From Alviniconcha marisindica (Eukaryota > Mollusca > Gastropoda > Provannidae), in assembly GCA_018857735.1 (NCBI GenBank), contig JABMCL010003594.1, forward strand, positions 282,501 to 346,500: a stretch of DNA of 64,000 nucleotides, in the 5' to 3' direction. This document shows, in pieces, positions 1 to 11,652 of this stretch. The position numbers and the translations under genes were made by a program. A model generated the notes under the pieces. The model saw only the letters and a program-made list of their open reading frames with translations, had not been told where the DNA came from and did not search any database. Positions within the stretch are counted from its first letter, which is position 1. Every line of letters begins with the position of its first letter.

Positions 1-1
1 A

Positions 2-817
2 TGCTCAGGGAGTCTGTACACTCCTTTACACATGTCGTCCATGCGTGGAGATTTTGAGTGTGTGAAGCTGCTCCTTTCCCACTTACCACACACGCATGTC
101 AACCTAAAGGATAACCATGGCAACACAGCGCTGCATCTTGCGCTCAAGTCCATGCTTCACAACATACCCTACCTGAATGCAGCAAGAGAAAGCCTGGTGT
201 CCTGCGCAGGTGCGCAAAGCGCGCAGAGAGTGTCAACGTGTCAGCAGCTGATGAGGTTTCAACAGAAGGCAATAGCTATAGTCGAGGCCCTGGTAATGGC
301 CGGGGCCCACGTCCACGCCACCTGCTCTGCACCACCCAGGGAGGCTGAAGATTATTACCCTTTTGTCTACGCTCTCCAGCTGTGCGCTGAGGACCAAACT
401 CAGGGCTTTGAGCTGGACCACAGCCAGTTCTCCAGCACCATCAACCTGGTGTCCAGGCAGACAATTCAGTCCTTGGAGGAGCTGGGCAAGGCAGCTCCAG
501 GAACTCCGGCCTGCGAAGAGAAACTGTACAGGTTCTCCCCTTATGCTGGCGTCGTGCGGCTGCTGGTCCTGGCAGGCACTGAAGTGTCCCCGAGCATGAT
601 GGACAAGTTGTACAGAAGGTTTGCAGTCATCCAGCCTCTGCTGGAGGAGGTGAGTGCATTCTGGGACAAGTATCAGGTGACCAAGCCACCGAAACTGGTT
701 CACCTGTCGAAGCTGAGGATCCGGTCACACATGGCCGATATTCACCAGCTTCATGAGATCAACCGTCTGCCTTTACCGCCTCGCATGAAGGAGTACGTGA
801 AACTAAATTACCTCTGA
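2..817 (+). CDS. Ankyrin-repeat and SOCS-box (ASB-like) protein, 3' part, 5' end outside window
   Basis: Probable substrate adaptor of an Elongin B/C-Cullin-5 ubiquitin ligase. The frame is open from base 2 to a TGA at 815-817. The first codons read TPLHMSSMRGDFECVKLLL, and NHGNTALHLALKS follows: two ankyrin repeats. A degenerate ankyrin-like middle follows, including VEALVMAGAHVHA and VVRLLVLAGTEVS. The last ~45 residues look like a SOCS box: KPPKLVHLSKLRIR fits the BC-box and LPLPPRMKEYV the Cul5 box. The usual BC-box Cys is Ser here. The first ATG (32) lies inside an ankyrin repeat, so it is not the real start; the gene continues left of the window. A CAG at 6-8 could be a splice acceptor, so the exon may begin at 9. 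I cannot assign the ASB number. The family call is from motifs only. Confidence 0.8.
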   Translation, partial: CSGSLYTPLHMSSMRGDFECVKLLLSHLPHTHVNLKDNHGNTALHLALKSMLHNIPYLNAARESLVSCAGAQSAQRVSTCQQLMRFQQKAIAIVEALVMAGAHVHATCSAPPREAEDYYPFVYALQLCAEDQTQGFELDHSQFSSTINLVSRQTIQSLEELGKAAPGTPACEEKLYRFSPYAGVVRLLVLAGTEVSPSMMDKLYRRFAVIQPLLEEVSAFWDKYQVTKPPKLVHLSKLRIRSHMADIHQLHEINRLPLPPRMKEYVKLNYL

Positions 818-1033
818 GTGGTACTTTGATTCAGCTGTTCTCTGACTGACTCAGTGACTGACAATCATGAATTGTGCAGTACTGTTTTGATCTGAGATCA
901 GTCAGTGATGATATTAAAATGATTACTGTATTTCAGATTTATGCTTAAATAGTATTATAGGCTTCCCCAGACTCCATCCCAAGCGACCAGTTTTATTGTG
1001 ACTGTGCACCTGTATGCATGTATGTGTTTATGC

Positions 1034-1078
1034 GTGAGTGCGTGTGTGTGTGCGCGTGCATGTGTGTGTGTGTGTGTT
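1034..1078. repeat. (GT)n microsatellite, imperfect
   Basis: Alternating GT with scattered GC and CATG interruptions. Confidence 0.9.
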
Positions 1079-1421
1079 ACTAAATAACTTCATATTCTTC
1101 ATAATTTCTTGATTGGATTACAGAAATAATAATAGTTTAATACTGTTGGTGTTGTGCCTGTTGTGTAAACTGTAATGTAAACTTTAAACATTGTGTTATA
1201 AACACAAACTGTATAATTTTTTTACTTTTAAATTTAAAGCATTTCAAAAGAGATCTAAATGAGTAGATTAATCTGTAGATACCCAGACCAGTAAGAGTTA
1301 TAATTATTATTATATAATTAGTTTATTACTGCAGTACTGGTATTTGTGGTAACTGGAGAATATTGACTAGTTAACGTATGCAGTCTGACTGATGGCTGAC
1401 TTCAAGTTGGTCTGGATTTTC

Positions 1422-1451
1422 ACACACACACACACACAAACATGCATGCAT

Positions 1452-1506
<55 letters not shown>
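1422..1506. repeat. (CA)n microsatellite with a CATG block
   Basis: Two CA runs flank a short CATGCATG block; the second run is nearly pure for over 50 bases. Confidence 0.95.
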
Positions 1507-1790
1507 ACTCAGGGCAGTGGGACTGAAGACTTTACCCATGTTGATGCAGTGGGGATTATGCTTTTAAAGGTCTGTTAAGCGGTGCTACCTAATCCTACCA
1601 CGATGTGCTTGGTGTTAAATTGTCTTGACCTGTAACGATGCAATGCCAATGGGGATTTAAATTTTTGTTTTAAATTTTTTATTATCAGGTTTGTTAATGT
1701 TAGGCAGCAGAGGAAACCTACCTTACTCTGGAGTTCCAACTCCCTAGGACATATCTTGTTACTTGAACTTTGTAAACTTTGTTCAAGTAA

Positions 1791-2089
1791 AAAATCTGAA
1801 ACAGAATGAGGCCCAGAGTGCTCGTGCAGAATCAACACACAAGGGAGTTAATTAGTGCTTGAAATACGTAACACAAGTACAACAGCAAAGACCTGAGTCG
1901 CCCATGGTAACTCGCCTGGCATGCGTGTAAATTTATACAAGGTACATAAACTCCACCAGAGGTACATCCTGGTGGTGGAGTTTATGTACCTTGTATTTAC
2001 ACGCATGCCAGGTGACAGATACTGTAGGTGATTCAGGTCTTTGTTGTTGTACTTGTGTTACATATTTTGAGTACTAATTAACTGTTGAT
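1791..2089. mobile_element. Foldback (MITE-like) element, family F1 copy 1, with 13-bp flanking direct repeats
   Basis: A near-palindromic element. The arm at about 1841-1962 (start GGGAGTTAATTAGT) pairs with the arm at about 1970-2085; the inner ~45 bases (GGCATGCGTGTAAAT to ACTCCACCAG) are nearly perfect. The 13-base direct repeat TTTGTTCAAGTAA flanks it at 1778-1790 and 2090-2102, as expected of a target-site duplication. It has no coding capacity. Related copies lie at about 3840-4100 and 59240-59365. Confidence 0.75.
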
Positions 2090-2903
2090 TTTGTTCAAGT
2101 AATTTTTGTATCATGTGACCAGAACGTCAAGGGTGTCAAGTCTTGAAAAAAGTCAACATTATATAATTTATACTTTCTGCATACCCTCTACCAAACGAAA
2201 CCTGCCAGGCAAGTAATTCACTGATTATCTGTAAAATTGTGTTTATGGCTAGGATTAGGAAGTGTGATTTTTCTGGCATGCTACTTCGTAATGAATGGTG
2301 TACGTGTTAGATTTGAGCCAGAAGTGCTCGCCTCAAGTTCAGTCGGCGCATCACACATTCACAGGATTTATATCTAGTTAGCAGTCAAAGTAGATGTTTA
2401 ATTTTCACTGTAGCATACTTGTTATTTGTTTCCTGAGTTTTAATCATGTAATTAGTTGTAGTAATTACTATTTAGTAGTCTTCCATTTGATCATCATGCT
2501 GACCCTAAGACAACAATGTATCCATCTGTAGAATTTATTTTTTATTTTTTATGCCATATCTGTCAGAAGACCTGCATTTAACCAAGCCATTGACAGGCAT
2601 TGTCATGCTTTTATTAGTTTTAAAGTTTTACATCATGTACATTGTCTTTCGCTTGTTATTCACTAAATTGCAGTGTAAGGCACCCACATTTTCCTTCAAA
2701 TGGAATAAAGAACGACTCGTCTCAATGCTGGAAAATGTGATGCAGGATGCTCAGTTTTTGCAGTTGCCTGCCACTTTCATGTAGACCTCTAGAGTGTTTT
2801 TTATTTCACCCTCATCTGTGGGATGGGACACTCAGTCCAGTATTCTCACCAGACAATGATAGCCCTGTCACTGAAAATTGCTCTCTGATGAATCCTACTC
2901 CTA

Positions 2904-3330
2904 GAGCCAAACATGCAAGTGGTTAAGAAAAACACTGATTTTAATGGGAGAACACAAAACATGCACACACAATTTTCAGGGAAAATCTTTTTATTTTTTA
3001 AAGCAATGGACTGACACTAGTGACAGCTAAACAATGAAAAATGAAAAATGTTTACTTTTCCTGTTTGGATTGTTGGCGCTGGAAGTGTTGGAGAATGCTA
3101 GCACGAGGATATTATATAATTTATAGTCCATTCTTCAGCACTTTTAGACATGCCAGCACCAAGAACCAAAACAGAACAAGTATACAGTTTTCATTTTTCA
3201 TCATTTACCTGTCAGTTACTTGCTCAGATTTTTAAAGAAAAGGGGGTTTCCCTGATAAATTGTGCAAGTTTTGTGTTGTCCTATTAAACAAAACCAGCGT
3301 TCTCTTTTAACGTTTTAGTGTTTGGATCTC
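2904..3330. mobile_element. Foldback (MITE-like) element, family F2 copy 2, diverged
   Basis: The left end (GAGCCAAACATGCAAGTGG) and the right end (AGTGTTTGGATCTC) match the terminal inverted repeats of the cleaner copy at 18611-18821. The inner motif GATTTTAATGGGAGAACACAA and its inverse are shared too. The middle is longer than in the other copy, suggesting a secondary insertion at about 3000-3230. Confidence 0.6.
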
Positions 3331-3839
3331 GTTTCAAATCAGGATGCTACAGTTCGCTAGTAGTAGTAGTAAACTTTGTTTCAGATTTTATGTGGTGAGT
3401 CCTAGGTTGAGAAACCCTCAGCTGCTATGCCTCCAACCAATGATTGTGCAATGTTAAAAGAGGAACGCTGTGAAGGCTGATTGAGTGTATAATATAGTGA
3501 TGAATGAAGCTGTGGTTGATCTTCCTTGACAACGCCTGCACATGCATGTGTGCGTCGACCAGTCTTGTGGTGAACAAATCCATTTTGATACTTTGTACAA
3601 TATATGCAAGTGTTCAGCATTGTAATTTGTACTCCTTATTCTTTGAGTCTTCCTTTGTGAACCCAGTGTTGTTGTTGGCCAAAACGACTTGCTTCTGTCA
3701 TTAAAAATGCTATCGAATGCATACGTGTCATGTGTTTAGACTTTTTCCCTGATCAGAATATTGATTTTTGTTGATACACAGATTCAAGCAATTTTTCATT
3801 AAAAAAAAGCAGATGCAATAAGTAGAGAGTAACAATCTC

Positions 3840-4100
3840 AAACAGAACAAGGCCCAGAGTCAGAGAGTAGTGCCCGTACAGAATCGACAAGCAAGGGAGT
3901 TAATTAGTTGTTGAACAGTAAAAAACCCGAGTTGCTTATGGTAACTCTCACTTGGCATGTGGCTTGTGAGTAAGTTTATACCTCAGTGGATACATGTGCC
4001 TCTGTTGGAATTTATGTACCTTGTATTTACTCACATGCCAGATGAGAGTTACAGCAGACAATTCATGTCTTTGTTATTTGTGTGACGAATAAAGAGTAAG
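3840..4100. mobile_element. Foldback element, family F1 copy 2
   Basis: It shares GGCCCAGAGT, CAAGGGAGTTAATTAGT, GGTAACTC, TTATGTACCTTGTATTTAC and TCATGTCTTTGTT with the element at 1791-2089, in the same order. The arms are more diverged and the central palindrome is degraded (CCTCAGTGG versus CCTCTGTTGG). Confidence 0.65.
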
Positions 4101-4731
4101 GAACAAAAATGTTTATTAAAGAAACTGGTCTAGTTGAGGGAAGTGCCTCCGGTTGAGAACTATTTCACGTTTATTCTGCAGTTTTGAGATATATATATAT
4201 ATATATATGCATTACATTCGTACATCATCTTCTTGTGAACCATCTCACCAGTCCAAACTGTAAATCTGATTCTGAATGTACAATGAGAATTTTGAGATGT
4301 ACTGGTTCGTGTCAACTATTTTCAGTTTACCAATCCAAACTGCAAATCGGAATGTACAACAAGAATTTTGGGACCACTTCCTCTAAATTATTCCATCAAT
4401 CCAAACAGCAAATGATCCCAAATCTTGACTTTGACAGGTACCACTTCCTGTGAACTATTTCATGAACCAAATTGCAAATCTGAATATATATATATTTATC
4501 ATAATAGATAATATTATGAATCATACAACAGGAATTCTGAGATGTACTGCTTCCTGTGAACTATTCCATCAGTCCAATTCCAAACTGCAAATCTGAATGT
4601 ACAACAGGAATTTGGGATGTACTAAACTTGTACTTCCTTTGAACTATTTCATTGCAAATTTTAATGTTGAAAATATTGCATGAATGATATTAGAGAGAAA
4701 GAAAAAAAAACTGCTTGAATTTCTAAACAGT

Positions 4732-4763
<32 letters not shown>

Positions 4764-5080
4764 TCAAACAAACATGCCTCAAAACTGACATGACAGCCAT
4801 TCATTAACAACACATACTCTCTGTTTCACCCATTCCAGTGTGTTCCACACCAAAGTACAAAATGTGAAACAAAGGCAAAAGATGACCAGCTCTTTAATGC
4901 ACTCATAATGTTATGTACAATTATACATTCTGACAGGCTTTTACATCCATGACTTGAGTGAAGTGGCTATTGACTGTATCGACAAGAGTGCTGACCCAAA
5001 TGTTGCAGCAAAACAACTGGCTGTATGACTACGAGATTAATGAAACACTTCGATACTTTGTAGCATATATATATATATAT
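4100..5080. other. AT-rich intergenic sequence with an ancient imperfect repeat
   Basis: No gene seen. A loose repeat containing CAATCCAAACTGCAAATC, TGAATGTACAACA and ACTTCCTGTGAACTATT recurs at about 4240-4690 with a period near 100 bases. A (TA)n tract sits at 4189-4208 and a (CA)n tract at 4734-4762. Confidence 0.55.
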
Positions 5081-5555
5081 TGAGTGATCGTTTTTATATC
5101 GTGCCATCCTCTGCTTCTGAGCAGACTCACTGCACTCTAGTTGCATGCAACTCTGAGTGACAGTAGCTTTACACAAGGCATTTTGAACATACAGCAAAGT
5201 GGTATGCTAACAGCATTGTTTGGTCATTACATGGCTAGTGCCTTGTGAAACTGCTGTGGTGCACGCTCTGTGTACACCATACAAGCTTAGCTACCACCAT
5301 GCACCAGTTTTCAAAGCCACATGCATAGTGTGCATGTGTGTTTAGCTGCAACCTGCCCTCTGTACTTCTGGCAGAATGAACAGGATATTTTATGAGCTGC
5401 TGCAGTAATACGGGGCGTGGGGCGTGGAATGGACACCCAAATGAGAATCGGCACAGAAAGATGACCAATGAGAAGATAACTCTCCTGTCAGCAATCAAAC
5501 CTGAGACCTTCCAATCATGAGACTGGCGCTCTGCCACTTAGCTGTCCCTGCCCCC
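5081..5555 (-). mobile_element. tRNA-derived SINE, family S2, minus orientation, diverged
   Basis: Read on the minus strand it begins with a pol III-like head (GGGACAGCTAAGTGGCAGAG, then a B-box-like GGTTTGATTGC). The S2 body follows (TTCTGCCAGAAGTAC, GTGTACACAGAGCG, GAGTCTGCTCAGAAG) and it ends in an AT-rich tail. It is clearly related to the copies at 17853-18325 and 43746-44211. Confidence 0.75.
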
Positions 5556-6059
5556 AGTGGAATGATGCAGTTCACTGCCTGTTTCACTACACAGGTTAAA
5601 GGGGATCCCGAGCGAAGCAACACCACAGGCCCTATTGACACAAATGGAATAAAAAGTACGCTCCCAGCAGTTTTTCCAGTCGACTTACGGTTTTGTTTTG
5701 TTACAGACCCCTGCAGTGGGGTACTGTGGACGCAGAAATTATGGCTAGATGTTGTTTTGCAGTGAAGTTTGGGTCAGCTAGAAAGCCACTGAGCAGCAAT
5801 GAAGTATGACTGGTAATGCGAAAATGCACGTCATCTTTTTATGTACACAGACTTCATGATCAGTATCCAGGTTATTGCCAACGCATGTACACAAGAACTG
5901 TTGTGAGATTAAATGAAAGCAGTGAAGTGCAGGAAATGGATGACTGGGACCCAAACTCCTAGGCCCTCCTTTCTCCCACAGAAGAAGAAAGTGGGGCGGA
6001 CAAATGAAACACAACTCCCAGATGTAGATAAAAGTTCAGGATGAGTAAAAATAGAAGAC

Positions 6060-6110
6060 AATTTATCATTACAGTTCCTGTAATGTGTGTGTGTGTGTGT
6101 GCGTGTGTTT
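6060..6110. repeat. (GT)n microsatellite
   Basis: Short GT run after TGTAATG. Confidence 0.8.
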
Positions 6111-6374
6111 GAAGAGTAAAAAATGTGTAGGCATTATCCCTCAGGTAGTTTTAAGAGTAACGATCAAACCACAAAAAGAAAATGGACACTTTTCACTCAG
6201 GAAGGGACAAAATCAAAGGCAAACTTTGTCTTAATAAGAAGCAATCACATTTTAACGTGTTTTTTTAAACAAATTTTATGCCTACCGTCCACTCAAACAG
6301 ATGAGAAGAGACCGTTCTAACCTGACTGCACATTGTCCATTCATATCTGACTGCCTCCTTTTTATTAAAAGTAG

Positions 6375-6525
6375 AGGAAGGCCCTGTGTGTATTCCCAAT
6401 GATGAGTTTCTTACATCAGAACATATTATATTACACTGTGTGGACTCAGCAGAGATCAGAATAAGATGTTTTCTGATATTCTCTGGAAATGTTGTTCAAG
6501 GATACCTGTGTGGGAAATGTTTGTG
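6375..6525 (+). pseudogene. Decayed LINE reverse-transcriptase C-terminal fragment
   Basis: The plus-strand translation contains VCIPNDEFLTSEHIILHC followed by VDSAEIRIRCF. This resembles the conserved cysteine/histidine segment near the C-terminus of non-LTR retrotransposon ORF2 proteins (C-x2-C, H-I-L-x-x-C). One Cys of the usual pair is lost (C-I-P-N). No intact RT domain is visible nearby, so this is a short fossil. The assignment rests on motif memory only. Confidence 0.5.
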
Positions 6526-6610
6526 CATTCCTGAAGGAGACAAATGTCTTTCACCTGTTGTAAAAGATCAGACAGTGTATATTCAGATTATGTTGTGTCT
6601 GGAAGTGAGT

Positions 6611-6906
6611 GAGCCGCTTTAGCCTAGCGGTAAGGTGTTAGGCTGGTAAGCGGAAGGACCTCGGTTCAATACTGCTTCGGCTCTCCTTTCTCTTCAAAAA
6701 GGTTGTGGTTTGTGGACACTGTCTTGTGACTTTGTCCATCACTTCCTACTGAAACATTAAAATGGCTCCCATCGCTGTCCATCTTAATGCGGTCATTCTG
6801 GTGGTGACAGTGTAGCGATAGGTATATAATCTCCCTCTCCCCCCACCTCCATACCCCCTTCCTTAATAAGCCGTACGGTTTCTGTCGACGTTAAGCACCA
6901 TGTTTA
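6611..6906 (+). mobile_element. tRNA-derived SINE, family S1, copy 1
   Basis: The head GAGCCGCTTTAGCCTAGCGG carries an A-box, and GGTTCAATACTGC is the B-box. GAGCCG at the start can pair with CGGCTC at about 6677, like a tRNA acceptor stem. The body is GTGGACACTGTCTTGTGAC ... GGTGGTGACAGTGTAGCGAT ... ACGTTAAGCACCATGTTTAC. Co-oriented copies lie at 37191, 37952 and 44815. Confidence 0.85.
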
Positions 6907-9086
6907 CAGTCTGGAAGTGGGAGCCAGTTTTCTTACTTGTGATTTGATGATCTTTGTTCGGCCAGATAGAGTTTCTCAGTGTGTGATCTAAAGTAATGTT
7001 GGTTCGTCCTGAGGGGACCCGGAGTGGCTGACAGGACATTAAACTCCCCAAACTAACTAACTAACCATTTGCCTCTTTTCATCTTTTCTTGCAGATTGCT
7101 GGAAATCAGCTTTCTGTATTTCTAATTATTCAAGAACGACGACTGCACCATGCACGTAACAGAAGCTAAATAACATGAATATGTTTGTGTGAAAACTTGT
7201 GTAATGTTGCTGTGAATTTCTAAGTAACTGACTAATTCATCAGTGAGCAGGAAAGAAGTAGGATCACAATGGCACAAGCATGGGAAGTGGAGAGATATAC
7301 CCCTGTGTGTACAAGTATTGCGAACGCTGAAAAAAAGACAGCAAGACTGTATGCATGGCTGGAGGCCACCTATTCAATCACTCACTCAACTCGCAGTGTG
7401 ATGCTTTGTGAAAGGAAATGCCCAGACATCACCCAATCCACTCTTTGTGAAAGGAAAAGTCCAGTCATCACCCAATTAATAAAATAAATATCCCATTTCT
7501 GTATCATGTACTCATGCTACCCTCCTGGCAATAGTAAGTTGCTTAAAATTGTATTTCCGCTGGCATACCATCCAAATCGTCTCTTTAGTCTTTACTGTTA
7601 CACATGGCATATCTGTACAAGTACTACATTGTCACTTTGCATGCAAAGATAAAAGATGTTGCTGTACACCTGAAGACAAAAATAGTTAAACAACCCACCG
7701 AGCCACTACCATCATACAAGTCTGAATCAAAGAGTATTTGTCAAGGCAAAGAACATGATGGAAACATGGAGTTTCGCTTTTGCATAAATAAACAGCACAC
7801 ATCCCACAAACATTCAGAAATGGCAAGGCTCCCAGATTGGCAAAAACATCTCAATATTCAAACCACACTTGTATCAAAACCATACTCACACCAACCTTAT
7901 TTACAATTACAGTCAAATGTGCAAAACTCCACAGGCAAAAACATGTGGTTTGCAAACACGGCTGTAACAGGGACTAGACAACTATTCAAACCAACAAGGA
8001 ACAACAAAAGAAGAAGAGAAACACTGAGGGTTGAAACAGCTCAGCTGGTCAAAAAATCCAACCTGTTAATTGTCAACTGTGCTTTCAGAATAAAGCACTG
8101 CTTGAAACTCGCCCTGATACAACCACCCTGGTTGACTGGGCTTGTAAAAACATGTTACTTACTCGCACTGCTTCAACCAACAGTTCCCCAAACCAAAAAC
8201 TGAATCAGTTTGTTACCACTGTTGCTTTTCACATGTGTCATGTTGACTTGCCTTCAAAACTGACCATGGATGAGCAGAGTGCACGAAGTCTAAACATCAG
8301 AACAGAAGGCATTCATGCACGGTCTAAAATATTAAAAGAGAATGCATGATTTGGCGGCCATCACATTGCCCATTCAAAACTACTTGATGCAGGATCCCAA
8401 GAAATGAATTCCACACAAGGGTTTAATGAAGTGTTCAACAGAAATAAATAAATGGATAAAACACTTATTTCAAAGCTCTCGCATGTATGAAGTTCATCCG
8501 TAAGAAAATACCATTCCCTTAAAAAAATACAATTTGCAGTCAACAACAGGCATAGTGTGACAGTAACTCACAGACATCATTGGAGAAAATGCCCGAGTCA
8601 GATTTGCTTACGATCGACTGCCTGCCAACTGATGAAGACAGCTTGCCGGTCAAGCCAACGGTATGCGAGATATGAATCCTTTTTACACAGATTGCACATT
8701 CACATTACCCTTCACACTCGGACCTAACACAAGCGTACAAGACATGCTAAAATTGGCCATCTAACTAGGTACTGATGCGTCCAGGATGATTTTCGCTTGG
8801 ACTAATGTCTAAACTGTTGTTCTGAATGTAACGACTTAGAAGTCAAAAGGGGATGAGTATAAGTAAGTAACTTGGTTTTCAACAATGATAATAATAATAA
8901 CATATTTATGGCACCCCATCTCGTAAAAGTCCCAGGTGCTTAAAAAATCCTACAGATGCATGCTTTTCATCGTTCACACACATGCGTGCACGTACTTGCA
9001 CACACCCTAGCTCTCTCTCTCACACACACACACACACACTACAAATACATGCATTACTGGTAATCAGCTGGTAGAAAAGAGAATTA
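6907..9086. other. No gene recognised
   Basis: A 199-codon frame (7604-8203, plus) is open but Lys/Asn/Gln-rich with no domain or family signature; I treat it as chance. A 50-base near-repeat (GTGAAAGGAAATGCCCAGACA / GTGAAAGGAAAAGTCCAGTCA) sits at 7408-7482. Confidence 0.5.
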
Positions 9087-9089
9087 AGT

Positions 9090-9146
9090 AAGTCAGCATC
9101 TTGGTGTTATATGCCCAGTTAACCATTACGGTTATATCAGGGCGAG
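9090..9146 (+). repeat. Dispersed repeat D fragment
   Basis: AAGTAAGT followed by TTGGTGTTATATGCCCAGTT and ACGGTTATATCAGGGC, a short conserved module found at about eight places in both orientations. Confidence 0.7.
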
Positions 9147-9510
9147 GAAAAGAGAAGACAGAAACAACAAATCAGCATGCAGATGAGAAGAGGTGGGTTT
9201 TCATTTTGACTTGATGAGAAATATTTTTCAATTACTGATTTGTCCAGAATGATTTTCATGTGGGCTTGTCAACAGTGCCAGTCAGACCCCCCACCCCATA
9301 GCCCAAATTGCAACCATCATCTCACATAAACCAAGTAACATTAATCACAACTGCTGTCTCATACAAACCAAGCAAATATCCATGGACATGCAAAATAATG
9401 TTCACATGAGTGAAATGCAATACACAGAAAGATCTCCGAGTTTGTCATCATTCATCCAGTTGCCAAAGAAACCTGATGTGATTATCTGCTGCAGAACATT
9501 GCATTTGAGA

Positions 9511-9560
9511 CTCTCTCTCTCTCACACACACACACACACAAGCCCCTTCCACACACGCAC
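9511..9560. repeat. (CT)n-(CA)n compound microsatellite
   Basis: CTCTCTCTCTCT passes directly into ACACACACAC. Confidence 0.85.
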
Positions 9561-10819
9561 TATTAACAATACACTTCCAGCATCATATTCAATTAAAAGA
9601 AAGTTTTAAAAATTGGTGTTATAACCATACTTCATATTTTGAGACAATGCAGCAACTGTGAACGCAATGAAGATGCAAAACTACAGACAATTCATGACAC
9701 AAACCCAGAGGAATTCCGTAACACAAACTGCATCAGCAATTTCAAGCATAATGTATCAATATATATACACTGTGATTTCTTCTCACCACCGCATAAATGA
9801 TAAATATGATGAAAAAAGGGACAAGTCTAAACTCTCTCATTTGACATTTTGAACAAACAAGCAGTGCATGGTTCTGATATAAAATAATTATCAGAAGTGG
9901 TACAGAAGATCACACCCCTAGCAGAAACCTTAATAAAGGCCTTGGTGTGCATGTCTCTGCCACAGTGCAGAAAATCAACAGATGTATCGGACACTGTGTG
10001 TGCAGTGTCAAAATGTTGCACCTTTGTGGCAGACCTTTCACAGTCCCAGAGCATGAAACATTTTGTGTACATGTTGAGAATGCCTACAACTGCTCAGACA
10101 AGTGTCAGAATCATTGGAACTGAGGACTGCTCAAATCTTGTGTGCTCAAAATGCTGCAGGACCGCAGAAGTGCATGAAACATTTTGTGTACAGTACAGGT
10201 TCAGAATACCTTCGACAGCTCAGAGAAGTGTCAGTGTCATTTGAATTACTGATGTCTCTGCTTAATTTGAATTACTGCCGTCTTTCTGCTTACCAGCCTA
10301 GCCGCCTCACTGCTATACCCAACCACCTCACAATGTCGTTTGGAGAAAGTTGGAATCCACAAACTAACACTATACTTACTGCAGGGACAGCACAGAGCAC
10401 AGAATTAGCGAAGAGAACATGTCAGGCACATGTGCGCTGAAAGCGTACACATCCATTTACAACAGAATACTGTTGGTATTTGACGACTGTGGTGAGAATT
10501 ATACTGGGTGCTTTCCTGTCATCATACATCATGAGGTCGTGGACTGTGGCAGAGACAGAAGGATAGTTACAGGCCAAGGCCGCTGCTCACAGCGTGCCAA
10601 CGATGGGTGTCACACACACACATCCCCCTTCCTTTTGATTGTAGTAAAGTTTGGGTGAATTGGCAGATGAGAGAAACGAAACAGACAGTGCAAGTCTGTG
10701 TGGGGGCAATGTGACCCTATGTATTCCCAACACTGCCTCTCCTGCTGGGTTTGACAGAATGAAAGCAGCAAACTTCTATTTCCCTGTGGATCTGAGCTTG
10801 ACTCAATGACTGCCTATTA

Positions 10820-11285
10820 TGTTAGCCCAAGACCTGACCGACTCCCCGTTAACCCAAGACCTGTCCCACTCCCTGTTAGCCCAAGACCTGTCCCACTCCC
10901 TCTTAACCCAGGACCTGTCCCACTGCCTCTAAATACAGGACTTGTCCCACTCCCTGTTAGCCCAAGATCTGTCCCACTCCCTCTTAACCCATGACTTGTC
11001 CCACTCCCTGTTAGCCTAAGTCCTGTCCCACTCCCTCTAAACCCACAACCTGTCCCATTCCCTGTTAGCCCAAGACCTGTCCCACTATCTGTTCGTCCAA
11101 GACCTGTCCCACTCCCCATTAGCCAAGGACCTGTCCCACTCCATGTTATCCCAGGACCTGTCCCACTCCCTGTTAGCCCAAGAACTGTCCCATCACCTGC
11201 TAACCCAAGACCTGTCCCACTCCCCATTAGCTCAGGACCTGTCCCACTCTCTCTTGACACACAACCTGTCCCACTCTTTGTCTAT
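10820..11285. repeat. Minisatellite, unit about 27 bp
   Basis: About 17 diverged copies of CCCACTCCCTGTTAGCCCAA plus GACCTGT. The unit is a multiple of three, which keeps long frames open on both strands; these are not genes. Confidence 0.95.
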
Positions 11286-11454
11286 GAAAGAATCACGATT
11301 TTATGTCTGTTCACATCGAGGTGACAGACAAAAAATAAAAATAAATAAAAATTATACTAATTTACCCACAGAACTATGAACAATCAATTTGACAATATGA
11401 TTGATAACATCAGTATTATACAAAATATCTCTTATGTTGTCACAAGCATTTAAG

Positions 11455-11652
11455 TCATATCCATTCCTCTGTGGTAATTGGACATTCAAGTAGTATGTGT
11501 TTAACAAATAAGATATTTTTACAAACGCAAGTCACATTCAGTGAATATTTAGTGTTCCTTGAATTTAGACATATCTTGTATATATTACTCTTGCTAAATA
11601 TAATATGAAAGAATCCAGACCAGCAAGAGCCTGCCCATGGGATGGGATGCAA
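11455..11652 (-). pseudogene. Possible LINE fragment, minus strand
   Basis: The minus-strand frame includes CVCKNILFVKHILLECPIT, resembling the C-x-C ... H-I-L-x-E-C-P motif at the end of non-LTR retrotransposon reverse transcriptases. It is short and isolated, with no catalytic motif. Confidence 0.4.

Larger units (their letters stand above)
818..1790 (+). other. Probable 3' UTR and downstream sequence of the ASB-like gene
   Basis: AT-rich sequence after the stop codon with no coding signature. ATTAAA at about 914 could be a weak polyadenylation signal. AATAAA does not occur until about 2704, so the transcript end is not fixed. Two dinucleotide tracts lie inside it. Confidence 0.4.

Noticed and set aside
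7604..8203. 199-codon plus-strand frame
   Set aside because: No recognisable domain, no family similarity I can name, AT-rich composition like the flanks; more likely chance.
10806..11260. Frames with GSGTGLGLTG-type repeats, suggesting a silk- or collagen-like protein
   Set aside because: Translation of a 27-bp minisatellite, open on both strands; no signal peptide or flanking unique coding sequence.
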